From contig NZ_JAKRSA010000029.1 of NCBI RefSeq assembly GCF_022402485.1, positions 1 through 64,000 of the forward strand: a stretch of DNA of 64,000 nucleotides, read 5' to 3'. This DNA is from Phenylobacterium sp. GTDB taxonomy: Bacteria; Pseudomonadota; Alphaproteobacteria; Caulobacterales; Caulobacteraceae. A program made the position numbers and the translations under genes. Shown in pieces: positions 9,660-18,826 of this stretch (positions within the stretch are counted from its first letter, which is position 1; every line of letters begins with the position of its first letter). The notes under the pieces were generated by a model, which saw nothing but the letters and a program-made list of their open reading frames with translations, was not told where the DNA came from and ran no database searches.

Positions 9660-9995
9660 CTAGGCCGCGGTGTCGCCGTCCTTGATGATTTCCGTCATGG
9701 TCACGCCGAGACGCTCGTCGACGATGACGACTTCCCCTCGGGCCACCAGGCGGTTGTTCACATAGATATCGATGGCCTCGCCGACCTTGCGGTCGAGCTC
9801 CAGCACGCTGCCCGAGGACAGTTGCAACAGCTGGGCGACGGACATCTGGGCGCGGCCAAGCACCGCCGAGATGCTGACGGGCACGTCGAAGACCGGTGCC
9901 AGGTCACTGGCCGCCTTTTCTTCGCCCTCAAGGCCGTAGTCCACCGGGAGACCATCGCCTGCCCCCAGTTCCTGCAGTTTCAGTTCGTCAGACAT
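9660..9995 (-). CDS. fliN: Flagellar motor switch protein FliN
   Basis: A 111-residue protein whose C-terminal SpoA/FliN domain (from about residue 45) has the family pattern VAQLLQLSSGSVLELDR and LVARGEVVIVDERLGVTMTE. FliN forms most of the C-ring with FliM and binds FlbE/FliH. The ATG at 9995 follows AAAGGA at seven bases; a GTG one codon upstream is the alternative. It sits between flbE and flbD in the operon. Confidence 0.95.
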   Translation of the reverse strand: MSDELKLQELGAGDGLPVDYGLEGEEKAASDLAPVFDVPVSISAVLGRAQMSVAQLLQLSSGSVLELDRKVGEAIDIYVNNRLVARGEVVIVDERLGVTMTEIIKDGDTAA

Positions 9996-10014
9996 CACAG
10001 GGTCCTTTCACCGG

Positions 10015-10665
10015 TCAGGCCTCGCCGCCGGGAATGAGGGGTTCGGCGTGCAGGCCTTCGGACGCGAGGGCGGCTTCGAGGGCCTGCGACACGCGCTGGG
10101 CAGCGGCGGCGGGATCAAATCGTGCCGCCCCGTCGCCAAAATCGAGGGCGAAGGCCGCCATGGCCATGGCGGGATCCGGGCGCACCTGGATCTGGCCCGC
10201 AAAGCCGATGGCCTGGGCGGTCTCGGCCAGCAGGGGCTCCAGCCCCTCGGCCAGGGCGGGCGACACCGTCACCAGCAGGCGTGGTGCGCTCTCGATCTCT
10301 CGGGCCAGGGCGTCCAGGGCCGCCCGCAGGGGCGCGCGGGGAAAGGCGTCCAGGGCGGCGTCGGCAATGGCCTGACCGCAGGCCAGGGCAAGCTCTGCCG
10401 ATCCTGTGCGATGGGCGTGGGCCACCTCCGCCAGGCGAGGCAACGCCGCCTGGCAGGCCTGGGCGATCTGAGACAGGGCCCGGGCCTGTTCGGCGGCCAC
10501 CTGCGACAGGGCCGCGCGCTCACCCTCAGCATAGGCCTGGGCGCGGATCGCCTCGACCTCTTCCAGGGGATAGATGCGCTTGGGCCTGGCCGAGACCTGG
10601 GCCACAGCGCCGGCATCGTCAAAGACGGTGTCGAAATCGAATTTGCGGATGATCGGCTGGGTCAT
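10015..10665 (-). CDS. flbE: FlbE (FliH-type export ATPase regulator)
   Basis: A 216-residue protein, alanine- and glutamate-rich, with a coiled-coil middle (about 45-90) and a C-terminal domain resembling FliH/YscL. FliH proteins hold the FliI ATPase at the export gate and C-ring. In Caulobacter this position between fliG and fliN is occupied by flbE, which has the same role. The start overlaps the fliG stop by one base (TGATG), implying coupled translation. Sequence similarity to enterobacterial FliH is weak, so context carries much of the call. Confidence 0.85.
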   Translation of the reverse strand: MTQPIIRKFDFDTVFDDAGAVAQVSARPKRIYPLEEVEAIRAQAYAEGERAALSQVAAEQARALSQIAQACQAALPRLAEVAHAHRTGSAELALACGQAIADAALDAFPRAPLRAALDALAREIESAPRLLVTVSPALAEGLEPLLAETAQAIGFAGQIQVRPDPAMAMAAFALDFGDGAARFDPAAAAQRVSQALEAALASEGLHAEPLIPGGEA

Positions 10666-11708
10666 CAGTAGATCAGCTCATCATCGCCGCCGGCCCCGGC
10701 CAGCATGATCTCGCCCTTGGCCGCCAGGTCCTTGGCCACCTGGACCATCTTCATCTGCGCCTGGTCGACATCCTTCAGACGGACCGGCCCCATGCCTTCC
10801 ATGTCCTCGCGCATGATCTTGGCGGCGCGCTCGGACATGTTGGAGAAGAACATCTCCCGCAGGGCGTCGGAGGCCCCCTTCAGCGCCAGGCCCAGCTGAT
10901 CCTTCTCGACCCCGCGCAGCAGGGTCTGGACCCCACCCGGATCGAGCTTGGAGAGGTCTTCAAAGACGAACATGAGCGCCCGGATGCGCTCAGCGCTTTC
11001 ACGGTTGCGCTCTTCCAGGGCGGCGATGAAGCGCGACTCGGTCTGGCGATCGAAGGAGTTGAAGATGTCGGCCATCATCTCGTGGCTGTCGCGCTTGGAG
11101 GTGCGCGCCAGGTTGGACATGAACTCGGTCCGCAGGGTCTGTTCGATCTTGTCGAGGATTTCCCGCTGCACGGGCTCCATGCGCAGCATGCGGGTGACGC
11201 ACTCCAGAGCGAAGTCCTCGGGCAGGGCGCCCAGGACCCGGGCGGCATGCTCGGATTTTACCTTCGACAGGATGACGGCGACGGTCTGCGGGTATTCGTT
11301 CTTCAGATAGTTGGCGAGGACGGCTTCGCTGACATTGCCCAGCTTGTCCCACATGGTGCGACCGGCCGGACCCCGGATTTCCTCCATCAAGGCGTCGACC
11401 TTGTCGGGGGGCAGGAAGGCCTGGAGGAGCTTCTGGGTCTGTTCGAAGGAGCCCATGATGGCACCGGCCCCGGACATGCCGGCGACGAACTCCACCAGCA
11501 GCGCCTCGACCACACTGGCAGCAACGGTGCCAAGGCTGGCCATGGCCTGGGAGACCTCCTTGATCTCCTCCTCGTCCAGGCTCTGCCAGATAACCCCGTG
11601 GTCTTCGCCAAGCGCCAGCAGAACCACGGCGGCCTTCTCCGGCCCGGTCAGCTGGCTGATGTCATTGATGGTCTTGTTGCGGCCCCCGCCGCGCACGGCA
11701 CCGGTCAT
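10665..11708 (-). CDS. fliG: Flagellar motor switch protein FliG
   Basis: A 347-residue torque protein of the rotor. The N-terminal domain ([17 protein letters not shown]) binds FliF. The middle and C-terminal domains have FliG repeats, including the charged helix near [35 protein letters not shown] and the final domain that contacts the stator. The start overlaps the fliF stop by four bases and the stop overlaps the flbE start by one base. Confidence 0.97.
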   Translation of the reverse strand: MTGAVRGGGRNKTINDISQLTGPEKAAVVLLALGEDHGVIWQSLDEEEIKEVSQAMASLGTVAASVVEALLVEFVAGMSGAGAIMGSFEQTQKLLQAFLPPDKVDALMEEIRGPAGRTMWDKLGNVSEAVLANYLKNEYPQTVAVILSKVKSEHAARVLGALPEDFALECVTRMLRMEPVQREILDKIEQTLRTEFMSNLARTSKRDSHEMMADIFNSFDRQTESRFIAALEERNRESAERIRALMFVFEDLSKLDPGGVQTLLRGVEKDQLGLALKGASDALREMFFSNMSERAAKIMREDMEGMGPVRLKDVDQAQMKMVQVAKDLAAKGEIMLAGAGGDDELIY

Positions 11709-13351
11709 GCGGATTCATGCAGCCAGGTGCGCAAGATCGCCACTGACTGGTCCGGATGGGTGTCGACAAAGTCCGCCACGCGCTTGACCGACGAGGCCTT
11801 TACCTGGCCCTCGATGCGAGCAATGTCGATCTTCTGCTCCAGGGCATCAGGACCAGGCAGCGCCAGGGGCTGGCCCGTTGAGGGATCCACCGCGATCTGT
11901 ATGGGCTGGCCATCGGCGGTGGTGGTCACCAGTCGGGTGATGGTCTGGCCAGGTCCCGCGCCGCCGCCGCCGGCGGTCTTCAGTAGCGGCCGGACCACAA
12001 AGAAGACGATCAGCAGGGCGACAATGGCGAGGATGGCCAGCTCCACCGCCCGCATGATGTCGTTCTTGTCGAAGTCCATCAGGGGATTGCCCGCCTCCAC
12101 CCCGCCTGCAGCGGCCGGGGCATCAAAGGGCATGTTGACCACGGTGACCTGGTCGCCGCGGGCTTCATTGAAGCCGACGGCCGTCCGGACCAGCTCTTCG
12201 ATGCGGGCAATTTCTTCCTCGCTGCGGGCCGCATATTCTCCTGGCGCGCCGTCCGCGCCCACAGGGCGGACCCCATCCACCACAACGGCCACGGACAGGC
12301 GCTGGACCTTGCCGGGCTCATTGACCTCGGTGCGGATGGTCTTGGAGATCTCGAAATTTGTGGTGGTTTCGGTCCGCCCGCTGGCCGAAGCCAGGGTGCC
12401 GCCGCCGCCGCCCGCAGCGCCGCCCGGGATATTGGCGTCGGCGGTTACCACGCCATTGGCGTTGGGCTCGTTCTCATTGGCGTTTTCCTCGACCGTCTGT
12501 TCGGAGCGCACCACCTGACCCTCGGGATCGAAGGTCTCCTGCTGGACAGTCACCCGCGCCAGATCCAGTTCAGCGGTGACATTCACCCGGGCCTTGCCGG
12601 CTCCAACCACACTTTCCACCAGGGCCTTGACGGTCTTGGCGATGCGCTGCTCGACCTCGTTCTTGCGTCCTTCGGCCATCTCGCCGGCGAAGCCCTCGCC
12701 ACCGGTGGACAAGGTCTTGCCGTTCTGGTCGACGACGGTCACCCGGTCGGGGGTCATCCGGGGCACAGCGCCGGCCACAAGGTTCTGCACCGCCCGTACC
12801 TGGTCAGGGCTGGGGGCGCGACCGCCCACGCCCATGGTGATGGAGGCCGAAGGCTCTTCGGCGGTTTCCTCAAACAGCTGGCGCTTGGGCAGGACCAGAT
12901 GGACGCGGGCGAACGTCACGCCATCCAGGCTGCGGATGGTCCGGGCCAGCTCGCCCTCCAGGGCGCGCTGGCGGTTGAGTTGCTGGACGAAGTCGGTCTG
13001 ACCGAGGGCGTTGGCCTCGTCGAAGATTTCATAACCCACGGACCCCGCTGTGGGCAGGCCCTTGCCCGACAGCAGCAGGCGTGTGGAGGCAACCTCGTCG
13101 CGGTTGACCATGATGGTCGAGCCGTCGCCCTTGACCTCGTACTTGACCCCGGCCTGGTCGAGGGCCTCGGTGATCGAGCCGGCCTCGCGCATGTCGAGAT
13201 TGGCGTAGAGCAGGGACTTGGGCTGACCAAAGTTCATGGTCACGGCCATCAGGGCGGCGGCCACGCCGGCGCCAATGCCGAGAATCGCGGCCAGGCGGCC
13301 GATCCCGAACCCTTGCAAGGCGGCTACGAACTGATTCAAGGCGCGTCCCAC
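11705..13351 (-). CDS. fliF: Flagellar MS-ring protein FliF
   Basis: A 548-residue protein forming the MS ring, the first flagellar structure built in the inner membrane. It has a transmembrane helix at about residues 20-40, the ring-building YscJ/FliF domains, a low-complexity Gly/Ala/Asn loop near 295-325, a second transmembrane helix near 435-455 and a cytoplasmic tail that binds FliG. It is the first gene of the operon. In Caulobacter the fliF promoter is activated by CtrA and repressed by FlbD. Confidence 0.97.
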   Translation of the reverse strand: MGRALNQFVAALQGFGIGRLAAILGIGAGVAAALMAVTMNFGQPKSLLYANLDMREAGSITEALDQAGVKYEVKGDGSTIMVNRDEVASTRLLLSGKGLPTAGSVGYEIFDEANALGQTDFVQQLNRQRALEGELARTIRSLDGVTFARVHLVLPKRQLFEETAEEPSASITMGVGGRAPSPDQVRAVQNLVAGAVPRMTPDRVTVVDQNGKTLSTGGEGFAGEMAEGRKNEVEQRIAKTVKALVESVVGAGKARVNVTAELDLARVTVQQETFDPEGQVVRSEQTVEENANENEPNANGVVTADANIPGGAAGGGGGTLASASGRTETTTNFEISKTIRTEVNEPGKVQRLSVAVVVDGVRPVGADGAPGEYAARSEEEIARIEELVRTAVGFNEARGDQVTVVNMPFDAPAAAGGVEAGNPLMDFDKNDIMRAVELAILAIVALLIVFFVVRPLLKTAGGGGAGPGQTITRLVTTTADGQPIQIAVDPSTGQPLALPGPDALEQKIDIARIEGQVKASSVKRVADFVDTHPDQSVAILRTWLHESA

Positions 13352-13399
13352 CCCAAAACCCTGCGGTTGGCGCCCACTTTGGGCCGACCGCTAGGCAGG

Positions 13400-13440
13400 A
13401 TTTACCCAGTCGATGGTAAACGCCGCGTTTAAGCCTTGGC
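13400..13440 (-). promoter_or_regulatory. Candidate CtrA-type site upstream of fliF
   Basis: The minus strand reads TTAAACGCGGCGTTTACC at 13415-13432, about 65-80 bases upstream of the fliF start. It is a near-palindrome with an AT-rich half-site on each side of a GC core, similar in layout to TTAA-N7-TTAA but not an exact match. CtrA control of fliF is known in Caulobacter. The site assignment here is inference. Confidence 0.35.
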
Positions 13441-13547
13441 TGTGCCGATGAATTGGCGCTGTTTTTTCGCCGAGGCGCGATGTCGCACGCCCCCTCGCAG
13501 GGGCACCGTGGTCCGCTTGCCCGACCCGGGCAGGTGGTTGCCGCCCC

Positions 13548-15740
13548 TTAGCTGCTCCAGGGGGTCAGGGCCCCCCAGTGGAACAGCACCAGGGCAAAGC
13601 CGCCATAGATCAAGGTGGTGGCCGTGAAGGCGAGCTTGCGGGTCACGGGCCAGCTATCCAGGCGTCGGCCGCCCTGCCAGATCTTCCAGAGCGCCGCTAG
13701 GGTCAGCAGGTTCAGGACAGAGGCCACCAGGGCGCAGGCCGAGGCCAGGATCAATCGCACACCGGGCCAGGCGAAGACCACCTGGGCGGTGTCTGAGGCA
13801 CCCATCCCCCAGGAGACAAACAGCCCCAAGGCCAGCAGCCAAAGGACGCCCTGGATGGTCTGGACCAGGCTCGCCTGACTTTGAATCTGGGTCTGACGCA
13901 GGTCCCGGCGGTTACGCAGGGCCAGGCCGATCAGGGTGGCGATCGCCGCCAGGGCCGCAAAGCCGGCTAGCCAGGCGAGGACCGGGGGCTGGCTCCACAG
14001 GCCGACCCGCTGGAATCGTGCGTCGTTATAGGTGCCCTGGAAGGCGGAGGCCTTGCCGCCAGCCATGTCGAACACCATCCGCTCCAGGCCCGTCGTGGAC
14101 ACAAACCGTCCGGCCTTTGGATCGCCCTCGGGGACCCAGGTCTGGGTGCCGTTCAGGCTACGGGTCATCAGGCGACCATCCTTCGTCACCTCGACGCTGA
14201 CGCCTGAAAGGAAGAAGCCCACAAAGCGCTCAAGGCCCACATAGGCCCGACGGGTGCCGAGATAGTGGCCCTGATAAAGGCGAGCCAGATTCCGCAGGTC
14301 TGGACTTCCATCCTGAGGGGGAGCCGCCGCCGACCCGTAGAATTGGGCGACCACCTCGGCGGGCAGGCGTAGGGCGAGCGCTGCGCCATTCTCGGTGTTG
14401 ACGCTGACGAACACCCCGAGGTCGAGGTCAGGGGCCACCACCATGTTGGAGCTGAACGACAGGGTCCCGCCGGCATGGCCATAGCCCTTGCGACCGCCGG
14501 GTAGGGGATAAGCGATAAAGCCGTGGGGCCAGTCATTGATCCCGTCGGCATTGGGCTCCAGAGGCGTCCGGAAGGCGCGCGCCGTCGTGGGACTGAAGAT
14601 CGCCAGGGGACTCCCGGGCGCAGCGGCACCTGGCGTCCCGGCCGCTTCGGGGGCGACGGTTCCATAGACGCCATCATTCAGCAGCACGATCATATAGCGG
14701 GCCATGTCGGCCGCCGTCGACGAGGCCGCGCCCGCAGGGGCGATGTGCCCGAGATACTCAAAGGGCCGGGTTTGGAAGCCGCCGGTCGGCGACCAGCGGA
14801 ACCCCTCCGACAGGTTACGGGCCAGGCTTGGCGCCATGGCCGCCGGAATGCCCTCGCGCGGGGGATGGGGTTCGCGGAACGTGGTCCGGGCCATGCCAAG
14901 TGGGCCGGTGATCTGCTGTTCGACCAGGTCCTCGAAGGGGCGGCCTGACACATAGACCAGGGCCTGACCTGCCAAGCCTACGCCATAGTTGGAATAGGTC
15001 GGAAACTGGCCGGGCTCCCGTACCCGCCGGGGCCGCTCCTGGCGCAGGTACTGGACCATGGGACGCTCCCGGTCGAAGTCCCGCTCCATGAGCTGGCCCA
15101 GAATGCGGTCTTCAAAGCCTGGGGTGTGATCCAGCAGGTGCACCACCTGGATCGGCTGGGTGAAGCCCTGGTCGCGGATCTGCAGGGCTTCGGGAAGATA
15201 GAGGTTGATTGGCGCGTCAATGCGGATGCGACCGGCCTGGATCTCGTTCATCAGCAAGATCCAGGTGAAGGTCTTGGAGATCGAGCCGATACGGAAAAGG
15301 GTTTGATCTGGGTCTACCGCCCGTCTTGGTGAAAAGCTGGCGTGGCCATAGCCCTTCTTGAAGATCACCTGATCGTTCTGGACCACCGAAACGGTGACGC
15401 CGGCGATGCGGTCCCTGGCCATGGCCGAGCCGATGACCCCGTCCAAATAGGCTTCCAGCCGGGCCGGATCGATGGGGGTTACCCCTGCGCCGATCAGGGC
15501 CGTGGGATCGACGCCTGGGGTGGCGGCGGTGCTGGCGGCCGCTGGGGCTGTCCGCCGTGGCCGGGGCGCTGGGCGGGCGTTCTGGCGCTGAGCGCCTGGA
15601 TTGGCCAGGGCCTCATAGGGAATAGGCGCCTCCGGCAGGGCCGGCGGGCTTTGGGCCAAAGCCATGGACGGCGGGCATAGAGCCGCCGCCAGCATCGCCA
15701 CAGCAAGCTTGGGCCAGAAGCGCATCACCAGAACTCGCAT
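13548..15740 (-). CDS. Serine beta-lactamase-fold hydrolase with C-terminal membrane domain
   Basis: A 730-residue protein with a signal peptide (about 1-30), a proline/alanine-rich linker, and a class C beta-lactamase/esterase domain. The catalytic motifs are SISK (153-156), YSN (249-251) and an HAGG-type third motif in GYGHAGGTLSFSSN. From about residue 590 three to four hydrophobic helices anchor it in the membrane. Proteins of this fold include penicillin-binding proteins, esterases and D-aminopeptidases, so the substrate is unknown. A second possible start is the ATG at 15725. It follows the C13 peptidase gene after 64 bases. Confidence 0.85.
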   Translation of the reverse strand: MRVLVMRFWPKLAVAMLAAALCPPSMALAQSPPALPEAPIPYEALANPGAQRQNARPAPRPRRTAPAAASTAATPGVDPTALIGAGVTPIDPARLEAYLDGVIGSAMARDRIAGVTVSVVQNDQVIFKKGYGHASFSPRRAVDPDQTLFRIGSISKTFTWILLMNEIQAGRIRIDAPINLYLPEALQIRDQGFTQPIQVVHLLDHTPGFEDRILGQLMERDFDRERPMVQYLRQERPRRVREPGQFPTYSNYGVGLAGQALVYVSGRPFEDLVEQQITGPLGMARTTFREPHPPREGIPAAMAPSLARNLSEGFRWSPTGGFQTRPFEYLGHIAPAGAASSTAADMARYMIVLLNDGVYGTVAPEAAGTPGAAAPGSPLAIFSPTTARAFRTPLEPNADGINDWPHGFIAYPLPGGRKGYGHAGGTLSFSSNMVVAPDLDLGVFVSVNTENGAALALRLPAEVVAQFYGSAAAPPQDGSPDLRNLARLYQGHYLGTRRAYVGLERFVGFFLSGVSVEVTKDGRLMTRSLNGTQTWVPEGDPKAGRFVSTTGLERMVFDMAGGKASAFQGTYNDARFQRVGLWSQPPVLAWLAGFAALAAIATLIGLALRNRRDLRQTQIQSQASLVQTIQGVLWLLALGLFVSWGMGASDTAQVVFAWPGVRLILASACALVASVLNLLTLAALWKIWQGGRRLDSWPVTRKLAFTATTLIYGGFALVLFHWGALTPWSS

Positions 15741-15804
15741 TTATCTGAAGTACCCCACGAGGGTCCCTTCTAGGGCGCCGAGCGAGCGGCTCCAAGGCGC
15801 CGGT

Positions 15805-16590
15805 TTACCGCGAATGGGGCGTCTTGAACGTCAGTAGAGGCAGAACCGGGCGAAGCTGTGGACCAATCCACACCTGCGGCTCTGAGGGCGGGGTCAGGCC
15901 CGCCGCGGCTTCCCGGTCGCGCACGCAGACCCCCACCTGACGGCCCAGGGCGATAAAATCTCCGACCTCGCCCAGGGCGGAGAGAAAACAGGCGTCGAAA
16001 TAGGGGTAGGTGTCGGCCTCGCCACAGCCGAAAGACGTGCGGTCTGGCCGGGCGGCGGTCAGGATCATCCGGTTGGGCTTGGCCAGGGCCGGGACAAAGA
16101 CCCCTGAATAGCAGGCCGAGATCACCACCACGGTGGGTTTGACCCCGCAGCTGCGATCCAGCATCAGGCCCAGGATCTGGGGCGGCAGGATCTGATCATC
16201 CACCAGAACGCCCTCGGGCAGACCATGAGAGGTCACATAGACAAGGCATCCCGCCGCGCTGGCGCCCAGGGTGCCCAGGGTGGAATAGATGGCCCGCGGG
16301 GTGGCCTTCTGGGGGCGAGGGGCCTTTTCCGCTTCAGGGCGGACGGAAAACTGGACGATCTTGTCAGGGGCGACCCCCAAGCCTGCAAATGCCTTGGCGA
16401 GATCTCGACGGGCATTGTCGAACGCCTCGGTCGGGCCTCCGAGGGAGCCCGTCGCGTCGCCGGCGACCACCACGGCGGCCCAGGCCTCGAAGGGCGAGGC
16501 TTGAACAGGTGAGGTGCCGACGAGGCCAAAAGCCAGGCTCAGCGCCAGGGCACAGATCCGAATCCTCAGATCAGCGCGTCGCCGGGACAA
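15805..16590 (-). CDS. Secreted C13 (legumain-like) cysteine peptidase
   Basis: A 261-residue protein with an N-terminal signal peptide (about 10-31, ending VQA). The caspase-haemoglobinase fold is marked by the His-Cys dyad: H122 in YVTSHGL and C160 in VVVISACYSGVF. Legumain-type C13 enzymes cut after Asn or Asp. It probably acts in the periplasm or outside the cell. The start is one base from the stop of the upstream thioesterase gene, so sspB, the thioesterase and this peptidase form a likely operon. Natural substrates are not known to me. Confidence 0.8.
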   Translation of the reverse strand: MSRRRADLRIRICALALSLAFGLVGTSPVQASPFEAWAAVVVAGDATGSLGGPTEAFDNARRDLAKAFAGLGVAPDKIVQFSVRPEAEKAPRPQKATPRAIYSTLGTLGASAAGCLVYVTSHGLPEGVLVDDQILPPQILGLMLDRSCGVKPTVVVISACYSGVFVPALAKPNRMILTAARPDRTSFGCGEADTYPYFDACFLSALGEVGDFIALGRQVGVCVRDREAAAGLTPPSEPQVWIGPQLRPVLPLLTFKTPHSR

Positions 16591-16591
16591 G

Positions 16592-17062
16592 TCAGCTCTT
16601 GTAGCTTTTGAACGGGGTGGGCAGGGCCGTCCCCGTCGCCTTGGCCAATAGTCGGCCTTCGGAGTCGTAGAGTTCGCCCTCGGTGAAGGCGATGCTGCGT
16701 CCCCATTTCACAACCCGGCCAATCCCCTTGATCTGGCCGGGCATGGCCGGCCGCAGGAAGCTGGTCTTCATCTCCAGGGTCGGCGCCACATGGGTCATAC
16801 CCGAGGCGACCATGCAGGCCACCGACATGGCCTCATCGAGCATGGCGCAGAGATAGCCCCCCTGAATTTGCTTCATGGGGTTCAGCAGCAGTTCGGCCTT
16901 CGCGTCAAAGGACACCTCGACCATTTTCTCGGCCTGACTCACCGCCACCATCTGGAAGCCCAGGGTCTGGGAGCCGGTGGGCTGATTTTTGGTCCGTAGA
17001 AAGCGGGCCAGAATGGCCTCGTCGGTCAGGGCTTCGGGCTCAGTGGCAGCAACATCTGTCAT
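16592..17062 (-). CDS. PaaI-type hotdog thioesterase
   Basis: A 156-residue hotdog-fold protein. The central helix region GGYLCAMLDEAMSVACMVA and the strand THVAPTLEMKTSFLRPAMPG match the PaaI/YbgC-like acyl-CoA thioesterases, which hydrolyse acyl-CoA to free acid and CoA. The substrate cannot be told. It lies four bases after sspB and one base before the C13 peptidase gene, so all three are probably cotranscribed. Confidence 0.82.
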   Translation of the reverse strand: MTDVAATEPEALTDEAILARFLRTKNQPTGSQTLGFQMVAVSQAEKMVEVSFDAKAELLLNPMKQIQGGYLCAMLDEAMSVACMVASGMTHVAPTLEMKTSFLRPAMPGQIKGIGRVVKWGRSIAFTEGELYDSEGRLLAKATGTALPTPFKSYKS

Positions 17063-17066
17063 GGGG

Positions 17067-17564
17067 CTATTTCTTGCGGAATTGGTCGAGGGAAATGACC
17101 TTTTCAGCGGGGTCAGCCGGCGGTTCGCTCACCGGCGTTACGGTGGGCCCGACCTCGGCCCCATCGCTGGCCACAGGCGCCGCGCCATTGGTGGCCGCCT
17201 CGAACTGAAGCAGAAACTGGACGCTGGGGTCATAGAACCGCGAAACCGCCGCATAAGGCACAGAGACGCGCTTGGGCTGGCCGCCAAACTTCAGGGTCAC
17301 CGAAAAGAAGGTCTCTCCCGGCGCGAGGTCCCAGTACTGATGCTGCAGGACGATGGTCATTTCGTCGGGATATTTCGACAAAAGATCCACGGGGCCTGAC
17401 ACCCCGGGGGCGTCGGTCTTGAACGTCACATAAAAATGGTGCGCCCCAGGCAGACCCTCAGGGGAGGCGGCACGTTTGAGGGCGGCCTTGACCACGCCAC
17501 GCAGCGCCTCCTGGGCCATCGCCTCGTAGTGCATCTGGTCTTGGGCCGGCGGCTCCTGGGCCAT
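17067..17564 (-). CDS. sspB: ClpXP adaptor SspB (alpha type)
   Basis: A 165-residue adaptor that binds tmRNA-tagged proteins and hands them to ClpXP. The conserved N-terminus MHYEAMAQEALRGVVKAAL, the tag-binding fold with HFYVTFKTDAPGV and FFSVTLKFGGQPKRVSVPY, and the short ClpX-binding tail ISLDQFRKK match alphaproteobacterial SspB. The ATG at 17564 is preceded by GAGAG at about five bases; a TTG four codons upstream is less likely. The gene lies about 220 bases downstream of the tmRNA gene on the same strand. Confidence 0.93.
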   Translation of the reverse strand: MAQEPPAQDQMHYEAMAQEALRGVVKAALKRAASPEGLPGAHHFYVTFKTDAPGVSGPVDLLSKYPDEMTIVLQHQYWDLAPGETFFSVTLKFGGQPKRVSVPYAAVSRFYDPSVQFLLQFEAATNGAAPVASDGAEVGPTVTPVSEPPADPAEKVISLDQFRKK

Positions 17565-17600
17565 GGGGTCTCTCAAAGGTGGGGGCGCTTACAGACAAGG

Positions 17601-17628
17601 AACCTAGCGTGTGGCGCGGCAGGCGCAA
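17601..17628 (-). promoter_or_regulatory. Likely housekeeping promoter of sspB
   Basis: TTGCGCC and GCTAGGTT on the minus strand are separated by 13 bases. This resembles the Caulobacter housekeeping sigma consensus (TTGACGS, 10-14 bases, GCTANAWC) and lies about 40 bases upstream of the sspB start. Confidence 0.5.
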
Positions 17629-17716
17629 GGCGGCGTGCGAGGGGGGCGGGGCAAGCCTTGCACGATACGGGTCGCCTGCAGCTTCCCCGCCACGGTTGGC
17701 GGCGACAGCATCACTT

Positions 17717-17756
17717 TGGAAAAGGGAAGGTGGAGGGGGAAAAGGGAAGGTGGAGG
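17717..17756. repeat. Two exact tandem copies of a 20-bp purine-rich unit
   Basis: The unit GGAAAAGGGAAGGTGGAGGG occurs twice head to tail between the end of the tmRNA gene and sspB. There is no ORF here. The minus-strand transcript would be pyrimidine-rich. The rest of 17565-17784 holds only the sspB promoter candidate. Confidence 0.85.
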
Positions 17757-17784
17757 GGTTCTGTTGCAAGGCCCCCTCCCGGCC

Positions 17785-18070
17785 CCGCCTAACGCTGCTA
17801 AGACGCTAGGAGTTTAGGTCGAAATCTATCGGACCGCTTACGCAGCCAGACGGACTTCTTCAGCGAAGTTATCGTTCGCATTTAGTTTAAAGCCCGAAAC
17901 GGTGGGCAAAGCCGAGAGAAAGCAACACCTTTAGACGTCTGTCGATGCTGATCGGCCCCAGACTTCCCGGCGATACCCGGGGAAGGTTTTGGTGGAGCCG
18001 CCGGGAATCGCACCCGGGTCCAGTCCGCTTATGACGTGCGCGTTTATCTCCATAGTCCGGCGAACCGGAC
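17785..18070 (-). ncRNA. ssrA: tmRNA, permuted two-piece form
   Basis: On the minus strand the acceptor piece comes first. It contains the T-arm GGTGCGATTCCCGGCGGCTC and an encoded CCA ending at 17990. After a 30-base spacer the coding piece begins GGGGCCG at 17959, which pairs with CGGCTCC of the acceptor. The tag frame reads ANDNFAEEVRLAA and then TAA (about 17835-17877), preceded by the alanine supplied by tmRNA. The Caulobacter tag is AANDNFAEEFAVAA. The 3' hairpin CCTAGCG/CGTTAGG ends near 17785. A TATATT box near 18077-18082 is a possible -10. Circularly permuted, two-piece tmRNA is typical of alphaproteobacteria. The outer ends are estimated. Confidence 0.93.
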
Positions 18071-18188
18071 AGGTTGAATATAGGGTCATGCCCCTGGAAA
18101 TTGAAGGGCTTTCGCGGCAGACCTCCCGGGAGGCCGGTTTGGCCAGGCCAGGACGCTGCTATCAATGGGGGGGAAGTGGCGCGGGGGC

Positions 18189-18737
18189 CTATAGGGCGTC
18201 GGTGCCCCGGGTGATGGACAGCACGCCAGTGCGTGATAGCTCCACCAGGCCCAGCGGCCGCATCAGCTCAGCGAACTTGTCGATCTTGTTCGGCGCGCCG
18301 GTGATCTCGAAGACGAAGCTCTCATGGGTGGTATCGATCACCCGGGCACGGAAGATGTCGGCCACCCGCAGGGCCTCGACCCGCTCGGCGCCGGTGTTCC
18401 GGACCTTCACCAGAGCCAGCTCCCGTTCCAGGCCATTGGGATCGCGGGTCACGTCCTGGACGTGGCGGGTGGAGACCATCTTCTCCAGCTGCGCCTCGAT
18501 CTGACCCAGCACATGGGGGGTGCCGCGGGTGACGATGGTCACCCGGCTTGTGTGGGCGTTCCGGTCGGTCTCGGCGACCGTCAGGCTCTCGATATTGTAG
18601 CCCCGGGCGGCGAACAGCCCCACCAGCCGGTGCAGGACGCCCGGCTCGTTGTCCACCAGCACGGCGAAGGTGGCGAGGTTCTCCACCTCGGACTTGTGGT
18701 CGAGGTCATAGACGGAGGCAGGCTGGGGATCAGGCAT
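18189..18737 (-). CDS. ilvN: Acetolactate synthase small subunit IlvN/IlvH
   Basis: A 182-residue regulatory subunit. An N-terminal ACT domain (TFAVLVDNEPGVLHRLVGLFAARGYNIESL) binds valine, and a C-terminal domain follows. It stimulates the catalytic subunit IlvB and gives valine feedback inhibition. The ATG at 18737 follows GAGACC; a TTG one codon earlier is possible. It lies about 90 bases downstream of ilvB on the same strand. Confidence 0.95.
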   Translation of the reverse strand: MPDPQPASVYDLDHKSEVENLATFAVLVDNEPGVLHRLVGLFAARGYNIESLTVAETDRNAHTSRVTIVTRGTPHVLGQIEAQLEKMVSTRHVQDVTRDPNGLERELALVKVRNTGAERVEALRVADIFRARVIDTTHESFVFEITGAPNKIDKFAELMRPLGLVELSRTGVLSITRGTDAL

Positions 18738-18826
18738 CAAGGTCTCTTCTCTAGGCTCGGCCGTTCAGGTGTCACAGGCGCGCCTCGGGGGCAACCAACC
18801 CCCAGTCAGCAGCGCAATGCGCCCGC

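Noticed and set aside
8273..9685. Open frame of 470 codons on the plus strand opposite flbD
   Set aside because: It mirrors the third-position GC bias of flbD and has no recognisable domain.
17990..18060. Apparent tRNA with a CCA end
   Set aside because: The T-arm and acceptor belong to the tmRNA acceptor piece; there is no anticodon arm, and the coding piece follows.
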